A stretch of 64,000 nt of DNA from Steroidobacteraceae bacterium (GCA_019683695.1 JADGHX010000001.1:1-64000), one strand, 5' to 3'. Counted from the first letter of the stretch, positions 8,327 through 18,282 are shown. The notes: generated by a model from the sequence alone, not told the origin. Numbers and translations are program-made.

Positions 8327-10141
8327 ATGCAACCGACCGATACCCAGCATCCCGACTACTTCCACAAGGTCGTGGACTGCCAGTGGGCGTGCCCGGCCCA
8401 CACGGACGTGCCGGAGTACATCCGGCTCATCGCCCAGGGCCGCTTCACCGACGCGTACATGGTGAACCGGCACTCGAACGTCTTCCCCGGCATCCTCGGT
8501 CGGGTCTGCGACCGCCCCTGCGAGCCGGCCTGCCGCCGCGGCCGTGTCGAGCAGAAGCCGGTGGCGATCTGTCGCCTGAAGCGCGTCGCCGCCGATCACC
8601 GCGAGGCCGACATTGCGGCGCGGCTGCCGAAGATTCCGAAGCGCAAGAACGGCAAGCGCGTGGCCTGCATCGGGGCCGGCCCCGCATCGCTCACGGTGGC
8701 GAACGACCTCATGCCGCTCGGCTACGAGGTCACGATCTTCGAGCAGTTCGCCGAGCCGGGCGGACTCATGCGCACGAACATCCCCTCCTTTCGCCTGCCG
8801 CCGGACGTGCTGAACGAGGAGATCCAGCAGATCGTGCGCATGGGCGTGGACCTGAGGCTCAACCACCCGGTCACGAGCCTGCGGGCGCTGCTCGGCGAAG
8901 GCTTCGATGCCGTGTTCGTCGGCTCGGGCGCGCCGAAGGGCAAGGACCTCAAGCTTCCGGGCAGGCAGGAGGCGGCCGACCACATTCATATCGGTATCGC
9001 GTGGCTCGAGTCGGTGGCGTTCGGCCACGTGGACCGCATCGGCGAGCGCGTGCTCATCATCGGCGTGGGCAACACCGCCATGGACTGCTGCCGCACGAGC
9101 CTGCGTCTCGGCGCGAAGAACGTGAAGGTGATGGCCCGCAAGCCCCGCGCGTTCTTCAAAGCCTCCGCCTGGGAGCTGGAAGATGCCGAGGAGGAGAGCG
9201 TCGGCATCGTCGTGAACCGCGCGCCCAAGTCCTTCGTCACCGAGCAGGGCCGGCTCACCGGCATGCTGTTCGATCAGATGGAATACGAGCTCGACGATCA
9301 CGGCCGCATCGTCGGCGAGCGTGTGGTCGGCGAAGAGTTCTTCCCGGCGGACGATGTGATTCTCGCGATCGGTCAGGAGAACGCGTTCCCGTGGATCGAG
9401 CGCGATCTGGGCATCGAGTTCGACCGCTGGGACGTGCCGGTCGTCGACAAGGTGACCTTCCAGTCCACGCGGCCCGGCGTCTTCTTCGGCGGCGATGCCG
9501 CCTTCGGCCCGAAGAACATCATCTGGGCCGTCGAGCACGGCCATCAGGCCGCGATCTCGATTCACCGCCACTGCCAGGGCGAGTCCGTGCGGGATCGCCT
9601 GCCGCCGGGCGTCAATCTCCAGAGCCGCAAGATGGGCGTGCACGAGTGGGCGTACGCGAACGACTACGCGCCGGTCGAGCGGCGACTCGTGCCGCATGTC
9701 TCGCTGAAGGAGCGCTTCAAGAAGCTGAACATCGAGGTGGAGCTCGGCTTCACGATCGAGCAGGCGGCGCAGGAGGCGCAGCGCTGCCTCAACTGCGACG
9801 TGCAGACCGTGTTCGACGCGAAGCTCTGCATCGAGTGCGACGCCTGCGTGGACATCTGTCCGGTGGACTGCCTCACCATCACGGTGAATGGCTCCGAGCC
9901 GGACCTGCGCTCGCGCCTGCGCGCTCCGGCGAAGAATCTTTCGCAGGCCTTGTTCGTTTCCACTCCACTGAAGCAGACCGGCCGTGTGATGGTGAAGGAC
10001 GAGGACCTGTGCCTGCATTGCGGGCTCTGCGCCGAGCGCTGCCCCACCGCCGCGTGGGACATGCAGAAGTCCTTCGTCCACTGGCCGCATGCGGCCGACA
10101 ACGCGGCCGCGGACGCCGCCCGCAACCCGAAGATCGCCTGA
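8327..10141 (+). CDS. GltD-like FAD/NAD(P) oxidoreductase with C-terminal 2x[4Fe-4S] ferredoxin domain
   Basis: MQPTDTQHPDYFHKVVDCQWACPAHTDVPEYIRLI...GAGPASLTVANDLMPLGYEVTIFEQFAEPGG...; LCIECDACVDICPVDC and LCLHCGLCAERCPTAAW. Confidence 0.92.
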   Translation: MQPTDTQHPDYFHKVVDCQWACPAHTDVPEYIRLIAQGRFTDAYMVNRHSNVFPGILGRVCDRPCEPACRRGRVEQKPVAICRLKRVAADHREADIAARLPKIPKRKNGKRVACIGAGPASLTVANDLMPLGYEVTIFEQFAEPGGLMRTNIPSFRLPPDVLNEEIQQIVRMGVDLRLNHPVTSLRALLGEGFDAVFVGSGAPKGKDLKLPGRQEAADHIHIGIAWLESVAFGHVDRIGERVLIIGVGNTAMDCCRTSLRLGAKNVKVMARKPRAFFKASAWELEDAEEESVGIVVNRAPKSFVTEQGRLTGMLFDQMEYELDDHGRIVGERVVGEEFFPADDVILAIGQENAFPWIERDLGIEFDRWDVPVVDKVTFQSTRPGVFFGGDAAFGPKNIIWAVEHGHQAAISIHRHCQGESVRDRLPPGVNLQSRKMGVHEWAYANDYAPVERRLVPHVSLKERFKKLNIEVELGFTIEQAAQEAQRCLNCDVQTVFDAKLCIECDACVDICPVDCLTITVNGSEPDLRSRLRAPAKNLSQALFVSTPLKQTGRVMVKDEDLCLHCGLCAERCPTAAWDMQKSFVHWPHAADNAAADAARNPKIA

Positions 10142-10145
10142 CGCC

Positions 10146-11984
10146 ATGTCCCGCACTCCCGCCCCGCGTGTGAATGACTTCGTGATCAAGATCGCCACGG
10201 TGAATGGCACCGGCTCGGCGAGCGCGAACACGCTGCTCATGAAATCCATCTTCCGCAGCGGCGTGCCGGTGATGGGCAAGAACTACTTCCCCTCGAACAT
10301 TCAGGGCCTGCCCACGTGGTACGAGATCCGCGTGACGAAGGACGGCTACGTCGCCCGTTCCGGTCGCGTGGACATCATGGTGGCCATGAACGCGGAAACG
10401 TACGCCCGCGACGTGAAGGAAGTGATGCCGGGCGGCTATCTGATCTACGACTCCACGTGGCCGCGCCCTGCGCTGCTCAAGCGGGAGGACATCACCGTCC
10501 TCGGCGTGCCGCTCGCGAAGATGTGCAACGAGAACTTCAACGGGGTGCGCACGCGCATCCTGATGAAGAACATCTGCTACGCCGGCGTGCTGGCGGCGTT
10601 GCTGGACCTGGACATCGAGCAGATCCGTCAGCTTCTCGCAGAGACCTACGCAAAGAAGCCGCAGCTCGTCGAGAGCAACATGAAAGCGGTCCAGCTGGGC
10701 TATGACTACGCGAAGCAGAACTTCGCGTGCCCGCTGCCGTTGCACGTGGAGAAAATGACGAAGACGAGCGGGCACATCATGATCGACGGCAACACGGCCG
10801 CTGCGCTCGGCTGTGTGTTCGCCGGGGCGACCGTGGCCGCGTGGTATCCGATCACGCCCTCCACGTCGCTGATGGACGCGTTCAAGGCCTTCTGCGAACG
10901 GTTGCGCGTGGACCCGGAAACGGGCCGAAAGAATTTCGCGTTCATCCAGGCGGAGGACGAGCTGGCCGCCATCGGCATGACCATCGGCGCCATGTGGAAC
11001 GGCGCGCGCGCCTTCACGGCGACCTCGGGCCCGGGCCTTTCGCTGATGACGGAATTCCTGGGGCTTGCGTACTACGCCGAAGTGCCGACCGTGATCTTCG
11101 ACATTCAGCGTGTCGGGCCATCCACCGGCATGCCCACGCGCACGCAGCAGTGCGACCTCATCGCCGCCGCGTACGCATCCCATGGCGATACGCGGCACGT
11201 GTGCCTGTACCCCTCCAATCCCGAGGAGTGCTTCTACATGGCGGTGCAGGCGTTCGATCTGGCGGAACGCCTGCAAACTCCGGTGCTCGTGATGTCCGAT
11301 CTCGACATCGGCATGAACGACTGGATGTGCCGCGATCTGCAATGGGACGACGGCTACCGGCCGGATCGCGGCAAGATCCTGAGCGAAGAGCAGATCCTGC
11401 AACTCGACAAGTTCTATCGCTATCTCGACAAGGATGGAGATGGCATCGCCTGGCGCACGCTGCCGGGCGTGCACCCGAAGGCAGCGTACTTCACCCGCGG
11501 CTCCGGCCACACACAGTATGGCGTGTATACCGAAGATGCGGCGGAGTACCAGATCGTCATGGACCGCCTGAAGAAGAAGTGGGAGACGGCGAAGAAGCTC
11601 GTGCCGCGCGCCGTCATCGATGCCACTGCCGGCGGCGACATCGGCATCATCTCGCTCGGCAGCTGCGACGGCGCAATCCGGGAGGCGATGGATGTGCTCC
11701 AGACCGAGGGCGTGCGTGTGAACTACATGCGCGTGCGGTCCTTCCCGTTCACGGAGGACGTGGAGCGCTTTCTCGCGGCTCATCGGCTGCTGTTCGTGGT
11801 CGAGCAGAACCGCGACGCGCAATTCCGGTCCCTGCTCACGCTCGAAACGCAGGTGGACCGCTCGAAGCTGCGCTCACTCCTTCATTACAACGGGCTGCCC
11901 ATCTCCTCGAGCTTCATCGTCGAGGGCGTGCTGGAGGAAGTGCGCCCGCGCCCGCGAGAGCAGGCACTGGGCGCGGCCGGGTGA
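10146..11984 (+). CDS. 2-oxoacid:ferredoxin oxidoreductase, fused gamma-alpha subunit
   Basis: N-terminal gamma-type domain (VNDFVIKIATVNGTGSASANTLLMKSIFRSGVPVMGKNYFPSNIQGLPTWYEIR), then the alpha domain (TAAALGCVFAGATVAAWYPITPSTSLMDAF...QAEDELAAIGMTIGA). Confidence 0.92.
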   Translation: MSRTPAPRVNDFVIKIATVNGTGSASANTLLMKSIFRSGVPVMGKNYFPSNIQGLPTWYEIRVTKDGYVARSGRVDIMVAMNAETYARDVKEVMPGGYLIYDSTWPRPALLKREDITVLGVPLAKMCNENFNGVRTRILMKNICYAGVLAALLDLDIEQIRQLLAETYAKKPQLVESNMKAVQLGYDYAKQNFACPLPLHVEKMTKTSGHIMIDGNTAAALGCVFAGATVAAWYPITPSTSLMDAFKAFCERLRVDPETGRKNFAFIQAEDELAAIGMTIGAMWNGARAFTATSGPGLSLMTEFLGLAYYAEVPTVIFDIQRVGPSTGMPTRTQQCDLIAAAYASHGDTRHVCLYPSNPEECFYMAVQAFDLAERLQTPVLVMSDLDIGMNDWMCRDLQWDDGYRPDRGKILSEEQILQLDKFYRYLDKDGDGIAWRTLPGVHPKAAYFTRGSGHTQYGVYTEDAAEYQIVMDRLKKKWETAKKLVPRAVIDATAGGDIGIISLGSCDGAIREAMDVLQTEGVRVNYMRVRSFPFTEDVERFLAAHRLLFVVEQNRDAQFRSLLTLETQVDRSKLRSLLHYNGLPISSSFIVEGVLEEVRPRPREQALGAAG

Positions 11985-11990
11985 TCTCGC

Positions 11991-13046
11991 ATGACGTATC
12001 TCGCAAAGCCCAAGGTTTCCCATCCTTCGCTGCCGCGCAACGCGCTCGGGCTCACGCGGCGGGACTACGAGGGCTCGTTGTCCACGCTCTGCGCCGGGTG
12101 CGGGCACGACTCGATCACGGCGGCCATCGTCGAGGCGTGTTGGGGGCTCGATATCGAGCCGCAGAATCTCGTGAAGTTGTCGGGCATCGGCTGCTCCTCG
12201 AAGACCACGGCCTACTTCGTGAGCGGCGGGCATGGCTTCAATTCGGTGCACGGCCGCATGCCCTCGATCGCCACGGGCGCGAATGCGGCCAATCGCGAGC
12301 TGCACTACATCGGGGTGTCGGGAGACGGCGATACGCTCTCGATCGGGCTCGGCCAGTTCTGCCATGCCATCCGCCGCAATCTGAACATGCTGTACATCAT
12401 CGAGAACAACGGGGTGTACGGCCTGACCAAGGGGCAGTTCTCTGCATCCGCAGACGTGGGCACGAAAGCGAAGAAGGGCGAGACGAACTTCCAGCCGCCG
12501 ATCGATCCGGTCCTGCTCGCGATCACGCTGGGTGCAACGTTCGTGGCGCGCAGCTTCTCGGGGGACAAGAAGCAGCTCGTGCCGCTGATCCAGGCGGGCC
12601 TGCGTCACAAGGGTTTCGCCCTCATCGACGTGCTCTCGCCCTGCGTCACGTTCAACGACCACGAAGGCTCGACCAAGAGTTACGCGTATACGCGCGAGCA
12701 CTATGAGCCCGCGGTGCACGCAGACTTCATTCCGCCGGAACGCGAGATCGTGGCGGACTACAACGAAGGTGAGACGCTGCCCGTCGTGATGCACGATGGC
12801 AGTCGCATCGTGCTGCACAAGCTCGATGCCGCATACGATCCGACAAACCGCGCCGCGGCCGCCGCGCAGATTCAGGAACGCATGAGGGCTGGCGAGTACC
12901 TCACGGGCCTGCTGTACGTGGGCTCCGCAGAGAAGGATTTTCACGATCTGAACGGCACGCCCGACACGGCGCTGAACAAGGTGCCGTACGAGAAGCTCTC
13001 GCCGGGCTCGAAGGGGCTTGCGAAAATCCTCGAGCGCTATCGCTGA
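11991..13046 (+). CDS. 2-oxoacid:ferredoxin oxidoreductase beta subunit (ThDP-binding)
   Basis: STLCAGCGHDSITAAIVEA...GIGCSSKTTAYFVSGGHGFNSVHGRMPSIATGANAAN...GDGDTLSIGLGQFCHAIRRN. Confidence 0.93.
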   Translation: MTYLAKPKVSHPSLPRNALGLTRRDYEGSLSTLCAGCGHDSITAAIVEACWGLDIEPQNLVKLSGIGCSSKTTAYFVSGGHGFNSVHGRMPSIATGANAANRELHYIGVSGDGDTLSIGLGQFCHAIRRNLNMLYIIENNGVYGLTKGQFSASADVGTKAKKGETNFQPPIDPVLLAITLGATFVARSFSGDKKQLVPLIQAGLRHKGFALIDVLSPCVTFNDHEGSTKSYAYTREHYEPAVHADFIPPEREIVADYNEGETLPVVMHDGSRIVLHKLDAAYDPTNRAAAAAQIQERMRAGEYLTGLLYVGSAEKDFHDLNGTPDTALNKVPYEKLSPGSKGLAKILERYR

Positions 13047-13053
13047 GGCAAAA

Positions 13054-13086
13054 AGGACCGGGCGTTCTTCGCGAACGCCCGGTCCT
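13054..13086. terminator. Bidirectional intrinsic terminator between convergent OFOR-beta and RRM genes
   Basis: Perfect 14-bp stem AGGACCGGGCGTTC-TTCGC-GAACGCCCGGTCCT with an A-run on the left (a T-run for the minus strand). Confidence 0.85.
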
Positions 13087-13110
13087 GATCAACACATCAA
13101 CCCGAAACGA

Positions 13111-13398
13111 TTACCAGCGCTTGGCACCGGCGCCGGGGCCGCGGGGGCCTCCTGCACCGCGTTCCTGTGCCTCGTTCACGCGCAGCGGACGGCCGCCCAT
13201 GTCCTTGCCGTTCAAGGCCTGGATGGCACGGGAAGCATCCGCCCGGGACATTTCCACGAAACCGAAGCCGCGCGGCCGGCCGGTGTCGCGATCGGTGATG
13301 AGGCTCACCGACTCGACCGTGCCATGCTGCGCGAACAGGTCGCGGACTTCGCTCTCGCTCGCAGAAAACGGCAGATTGCCGACATAGATCTTCGTCAT
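13111..13398 (-). CDS. RRM-type RNA-binding protein
   Basis: 95 aa: MTKIYVGNLPFSASESEVRDLFAQHGTVESVSLITDRDTGRPRGFGFVEM (RNP2 and RNP1 motifs). Confidence 0.95.
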   Translation of the reverse strand: MTKIYVGNLPFSASESEVRDLFAQHGTVESVSLITDRDTGRPRGFGFVEMSRADASRAIQALNGKDMGGRPLRVNEAQERGAGGPRGPGAGAKRW

Positions 13399-13727
13399 AA
13401 CAGAATCAGACTCCAAAGAAGGGTACCGGCGTGGACGCTCCCAGCGTCGCAAGTTACGGCCCCGAAGACACACTCATCACTGCAGAGGGATGCCTCTGGT
13501 CGATTGCTCATCGCATCGAGGCGCTCTCTCGCACCTGGATCGAGAACGATTCGGCTTTTCTTGGTCGGAAGCCGGCGACGAGGCCAGGCAGGCGGCAGGA
13601 AAGGGAAAGGTCACGAACCGGCGCGGACGATAACCCAGGTTCCCGGGGGAGACAAGGCGATCTGTCAGCGGCGCCGTGTGCGAAGGCGGGCGGAGCCGCA
13701 ATGCGCGCGCTCGGGGATGGGATCGCG

Positions 13728-13961
13728 TCAACGGCTGCCGCGTGTCATTGATCCGTCATTCGTCATCAATCTGTCCTGTCGATCCGACAACTCGGCCACG
13801 GGATGCGTGAGCAGGGACGAAGCTTCCGCCTGAGACGGCACGTGGGCAGGTCGGGTGGCTTTCGTCCCTGCCTCATCCAGCAGCACCGTCAGCGCGACAA
13901 TGGCGAGCGCCGAGCCCAGACCTGCGGCAACGGCCCAGAAGGATCGCTGGAACACGAACAT
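13728..13961 (-). CDS. Small putative membrane protein
   Basis: 77 aa: MFVFQRSFWAVAAGLGSALAIVALTVLLDEAGTK..., one TM helix, GGAGGGC Shine-Dalgarno-like sequence upstream of the ATG. Confidence 0.5.
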   Translation of the reverse strand: MFVFQRSFWAVAAGLGSALAIVALTVLLDEAGTKATRPAHVPSQAEASSLLTHPVAELSDRQDRLMTNDGSMTRGSR

Positions 13962-14103
13962 GGGGCACGCCCTCCGGGCTCGCTGGTGAAGCGCCGCGCG
14001 CGGTGGCACGGCTTGCGGGCGCAGAGTAGGCTGTCGGCTGTTTCGGAAAAACGGGCAAATCCTGAAATCATTATTCGGCCCGGAAAGACAATACGAGGCG
14101 CGG

Positions 14104-15033
14104 ATGGATCAGCTGGCGTGCATGCGCACGTTCACGAAGGTTGCGGAGCTGAGCTCGTTCACCCGGGCCGCGGATGCACTGGAGCTCTCGCGTGCCGTGG
14201 TGAGCACGCAGATCGCCGATCTCGAGCGCCATCTCGGAGTGAAGCTGTTCCATCGGACGACGCGTCGCGTATCGCTCACTGCGGATGGCAGCGAGTATCT
14301 CGAAAGGTCACGTCGCATCCTCGCGGAAGTTGCCGCGGCCGATGAATCGGTGAAACGCACGCGGCTTCGGCCGCAAGGCCGTTTGCGCGTGGATGTGCCC
14401 GTTGCCTTCGGCAGGCATCTGCTGCTGCCGGCGCTGCCGCGGTTCACGGAGCGCTATCCGGAGCTCGCACTCGAGGTGCACTACAACGATCGCGTCGTCG
14501 ATCTGATCGCAGAAGGAGTGGACGTCGCCGTCCGCGGCGGGCCCGTGCGCGACAAGAACCTCACCGCTCGCGAGGTGTGCCACACGCGGCTGCTCACCTG
14601 CGCATCGCCGGAGTATCTGGCGAAGCACGGCGTTCCCGCGACGCCGGAGCAGCTCCGCGGGCATCGCCTCATCGGGCAGCTTTCCGGCAAAACGGGGCGC
14701 CCGCGCAAATGGCTCTTTCAGAAGGACGGGCAGCGGCAGCAGCTCAGGCTGCCCTTTTCACTCACGTTCAACTCCAACGAAGCGCCCGTGGCCGCCGCGA
14801 TTCGTGGGGTCGGCATCGTGCAGACCGTGGACGTGCTCGTGGCTGAAGCGCTTGCGAAGGGGCGCCTTCAGGTCGTGCTGAAGGACTGGTCGGCAGTCGG
14901 GGCGCACATGGCCATCGTCTACCCCTCGGCACTGCGCGGCGCCACGAAGGTGCGTGTCTTTGCGGACTTCGCCTCCGGGCTGCTCCTGCAGATGCGCCGG
15001 CACGTCGATCAGATCCTCGCTTCCGCGGTCTAG
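14104..15033 (+). CDS. LysR-family transcriptional regulator
   Basis: MDQLACMRTFTKVAELSSFTRAADALELSRAVVSTQIADLERHLGVKLFHRTTRRVSLTADG. Confidence 0.95.
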   Translation: MDQLACMRTFTKVAELSSFTRAADALELSRAVVSTQIADLERHLGVKLFHRTTRRVSLTADGSEYLERSRRILAEVAAADESVKRTRLRPQGRLRVDVPVAFGRHLLLPALPRFTERYPELALEVHYNDRVVDLIAEGVDVAVRGGPVRDKNLTAREVCHTRLLTCASPEYLAKHGVPATPEQLRGHRLIGQLSGKTGRPRKWLFQKDGQRQQLRLPFSLTFNSNEAPVAAAIRGVGIVQTVDVLVAEALAKGRLQVVLKDWSAVGAHMAIVYPSALRGATKVRVFADFASGLLLQMRRHVDQILASAV

Positions 15034-15124
15034 ACGGGTCGGGAAATCGGCTGCGGCGCTTTTCGGCGTGAACGATTAGACTTCGCGCCCTGCCGTTCGG
15101 GGCAGTGATCAGTGGAGAATGTGC

Positions 15125-15232
15125 ATGGGCAAGGGTGATATCAGAACCCGCCGGGGAAAGATCTACAGAGGCACTTTCGGCAAGTCCCGTCCGAAGGACC
15201 CGGCACGCAAGAAGAAGACGGCGAAGAAATAA
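15125..15232 (+). CDS. 30S ribosomal protein THX-like peptide (35 aa)
   Basis: [35 protein letters not shown]; absent from the supplied ORF track because it is below 60 aa. Confidence 0.88.
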   Translation: MGKGDIRTRRGKIYRGTFGKSRPKDPARKKKTAKK

Positions 15233-15281
15233 GGCCGCAGGCACTCGCCGGCTGGCGCAGCTCGCCACCGGCGCATTGCCG

Positions 15282-16385
15282 TCACATCACCGTGCTGCTC
15301 GCGGCTCGCGTCTTGCGCGCCGATACGTCCCGGATCAGCTCGAGCGCCGTGCGGTCGGTCGGCGGCAGCTCCAGGGAGGAGGTTCCGAGCGGCGTCACTC
15401 GCTCGCCCCAGCGCACGGCGTGCGCGCAATAGCTGAGGCCGCCTCCGAAGCCGGGCAGGAGGAGCAGCGCGCCCGGTGCCACTCGCCCCTCTTCCACCGC
15501 TTCACACAATGCGACGGGCACGGTCGCCGCAGACATGTTCCCGTAGCGCTGCACGTTCACGAAGACCCGCTCCATCGGCACGCGCATCCGCTTCGCAACG
15601 GCCTCGATGATGCGGAGGTTCGCCTGGTGTGGCACGACGAGGTCCACGCCTTCCGCCGTCACACCGAGCGTGGTCAGCACGCTTTCGCAAGCGGCGCTCA
15701 TCCCGTGCACCGCGCGCTTGAAAATTTCCTGCCCTTCGAACTGCCAGCGCGTCACCCCGTAGAGCGTGCCCTGATTCGCGTATCGGCCGCCCATGCCGTG
15801 CACGCGGAGCATCTCGCGCGCATCGGCGTAGCAGCCCAGCTTTTCTGCGAGCACGCCTTCGTCGCGATCCGAAGCCTGCAGCACGACGGCCGCCGCGCCA
15901 TCGCCAAACAGCACGGCGACGTTGCGGTCACGCCAGTCCATGAATGGAGAAATGAGCTCGGCGCCGATGACCAGCGCATTGCGCACCACGCCCGAGCGAA
16001 TCATGCCGGCCGCCGAAGACAGGCCGTAGAGGAAGCTCGTGCACGCCGTGTTCACGTCCATAGCCGCGGCGGCGTGAGCACCGATGCGCAGCTGGACGCC
16101 CGAGGCCATGTTGGGGACCTGGTCGTCGTGACTGCAGGTGCCGAACACGATGAGATCGATGTCCTTGCCCTCGAGCCCTGCGCAGGCGAGGGCGCGAGCG
16201 GCGGCCACGTGAGCCATGTCGCCGAGCGGCACATGCGAGATGCGGCGCTCGCGAATGCCGGTGCGCGTGGTGATCCACTCGTCGGTCGTGTCGAGGATCG
16301 TGGTGAGATCGGCGTTCGTGAGAACCGCCGGCGGAAGGCACTTGCCCCAACCGGTAATCGCCGCGTTGATCGCCCGCCTCTGCAC
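15282..16385 (-). CDS. 3-oxoacyl-ACP synthase III (FabH-like ketoacyl synthase)
   Basis: GTG start at 16385; DEWITTRTGIRERR, DVNTACTSFLYGL, VPHQANLRIIEA, QRYGNMSAATVPVAL (Cys-His-Asn catalytic set). Confidence 0.93.
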   Translation of the reverse strand: MQRRAINAAITGWGKCLPPAVLTNADLTTILDTTDEWITTRTGIRERRISHVPLGDMAHVAAARALACAGLEGKDIDLIVFGTCSHDDQVPNMASGVQLRIGAHAAAAMDVNTACTSFLYGLSSAAGMIRSGVVRNALVIGAELISPFMDWRDRNVAVLFGDGAAAVVLQASDRDEGVLAEKLGCYADAREMLRVHGMGGRYANQGTLYGVTRWQFEGQEIFKRAVHGMSAACESVLTTLGVTAEGVDLVVPHQANLRIIEAVAKRMRVPMERVFVNVQRYGNMSAATVPVALCEAVEEGRVAPGALLLLPGFGGGLSYCAHAVRWGERVTPLGTSSLELPPTDRTALELIRDVSARKTRAASSTVM

Positions 16386-16713
16386 TGCGGCTCCTGTCGA
16401 TCTGCTGCCTGGCCACGTGAGTGAGATTTTCGCGGCGCAGGATAGCAAAAGCCCGCGTTTCAGCTCCGAATGGATGCGGCGCCGGCCGTGCTCACGCCAC
16501 CCGATCGTGCGCGTGAGGCCGCCAGAGGCGGCGCGTCGGCGGACCGCTCAGGCACAGCGGATGCTGCACAGTGTGTTCGGGAGCCTCCGAGGTGACAGCG
16601 AATCGCGACACCGGAACGGGCGTGTCGGACAGGCGTTAGCCCCATGCCCGGGTGGCGTTGGCCAGTGACCGGGAAGCGCGACCGAAACAGTGAGGGATTA
16701 GTGAGGTGAATCT

Positions 16714-17016
16714 ATGAATCGCAGTGTCCTTTTCCTGAGTGTGACCGCGTTGTTGCTCACGGCCGCCTGCGCACGGCAGGAGTCGACCTCCCCGTCCACG
16801 GATACCTCGGGTGGCGCGACGGATCAGTCCACGATGCCGCCCAGCGACAGCACCACGACCACGCCGCCGGATGCCACGACGACGACACCGGGAACGACTG
16901 AGCCTGGGACGACGACGTCGCCGGATCAGTCCACGATGCCGCCGAGCGATAGCACGACGACCACGCCGCCGGACTCGTCTTCATCCGGCACCACCACGCC
17001 TCCGCCGAACCAGTAA
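16714..17016 (+). CDS. Putative lipoprotein, Ser/Thr/Pro-rich low complexity
   Basis: Lipobox LLTAAC; two in-frame copies of DQSTMPPSDSTTTTPPD 34 residues (102 bp) apart. Confidence 0.75.
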   Translation: MNRSVLFLSVTALLLTAACARQESTSPSTDTSGGATDQSTMPPSDSTTTTPPDATTTTPGTTEPGTTTSPDQSTMPPSDSTTTTPPDSSSSGTTTPPPNQ

Positions 17017-17088
17017 GCCGCGCGGCACGTGATCTGCGCGGCGCCCCGGCGGTGCGCGCCCGGGACGGTGCGTCCGCCGGGGCGGGAA

Positions 17089-17108
17089 GGGCGGCCATGA
17101 GGCCGCCC
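17089..17108. terminator. Strong hairpin downstream of the lipoprotein gene (possible terminator)
   Basis: GGGCGGCC-ATGA-GGCCGCCC; no T-tract. Confidence 0.4.
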
Positions 17109-17434
17109 TCCCAAATCGTGTGAGGCCGCCCGCGCGGGGCGCCACGCTGCGGCCGGACGCGAGACGCCGTTGCGCCCAATCGAGCGCAAGCTGGATGCGG
17201 CCGCCGCGATCCGGGCCAGCCCGGAGAAGGGCGATACCGAAGCCCGTGCGGGCGGGTCTGGCCGATGCGGCGACCAACATGAAGTGCCGCCCCGTCAACG
17301 CATAGAATTCGCGGCCCCGGTCACGATCGAGCCGGCTGACCCCGCTGCCTGTGCGCGCGGCGGGTACAGCCGTTGCTTTGATCGGCCGCCCTGCTTCTGG
17401 CCCCGAAAGTGGCTTTTGCGAAAGAGGACTCGCC

Positions 17435-18073
17435 ATGACGAAGTACGCGCTTCCCGACCTGCCCTATGACTACGCCGCGCTCGAGCCCCATATCTCCGGG
17501 CGCATCATGGAGCTGCATCACGACAAGCACCACAAGGGCTACGTCGATGGTGCGAACAAGACGCTCGAGATGCTGGAGGAAGCGCGGAGCAAGGGCGATT
17601 TCTCGCGCATCGCCGCCCTGGAGAAGGCGCTCGCCTTCAACTATTCCGGTCACGTGCTGCACAGCCTGTTCTGGAACAACCTGTCGCCGAACGGCGGTGA
17701 CAAGCCCACGGGCGAGCTGGCGGATGCGATCCAGCGCGACTTCGGCAGCTTCGACGCATTCCGCAAGCAGATGACGCAAGCGGCGGCCACGAGCATGGGT
17801 TCGGGATGGGCCGCGCTCGTGTGGGATCCGCTCGCCTCACGCCTGCTCACGGTGCAGATTCACGACCATCAGTCCGAGATGCTCGTCGGGAGCCTGCCGA
17901 TCATGGTGATCGATGCGTGGGAGCACGCCTGGTATCTGCAGTACCAGAACGAGAAGGCGAAGTTCTTCGAGGCGATCTGGAACGTGTGGAACTGGAACGA
18001 CATCGCGAACCGCTACGCCGCAGTCCGCAAGACGAGTCTCGGTCTCGATGTCTCGAAGACCACCGCCCGCTAA
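17435..18073 (+). CDS. Fe/Mn superoxide dismutase
   Basis: 212 aa: MTKYALPDLPYDYAALEPHISGRIMELHHDKHHKGYVDGANKT...MVIDAWEHAWYLQYQNEKAKFFEAIWNVWNW. Confidence 0.95.
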   Translation: MTKYALPDLPYDYAALEPHISGRIMELHHDKHHKGYVDGANKTLEMLEEARSKGDFSRIAALEKALAFNYSGHVLHSLFWNNLSPNGGDKPTGELADAIQRDFGSFDAFRKQMTQAAATSMGSGWAALVWDPLASRLLTVQIHDHQSEMLVGSLPIMVIDAWEHAWYLQYQNEKAKFFEAIWNVWNWNDIANRYAAVRKTSLGLDVSKTTAR

Positions 18074-18282
18074 CTGCGTGCACGCCGGGCGCGTGCGCCC
18101 GGCACCCGCCCGGGAGCGTCTCATCGCGTGCGCCGGGTGGACGGATCTTCGGCGCATGCCGGGCTTTGATGGGAACGTGCCGTGCTGAACCGCGAACATG
18201 ACCGCGCGTCGGCCCGTTCCCTCGATGCCCGCTCACTCCGGATCAGTCACGCCCGCCGCCGCTGATGCGGCGACCCTGCCCG

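Noticed and set aside
8054-10279. 741-aa minus-strand ORF antisense to the GltD-like gene (also 9879-11822 minus, 61574-63613 plus, 34751-36475 minus, 3233-4558 plus)
   Set aside because: Fully antisense to strongly supported genes; His/Arg/Ala-rich composition typical of shadow frames in high-GC DNA; no recognisable motifs.
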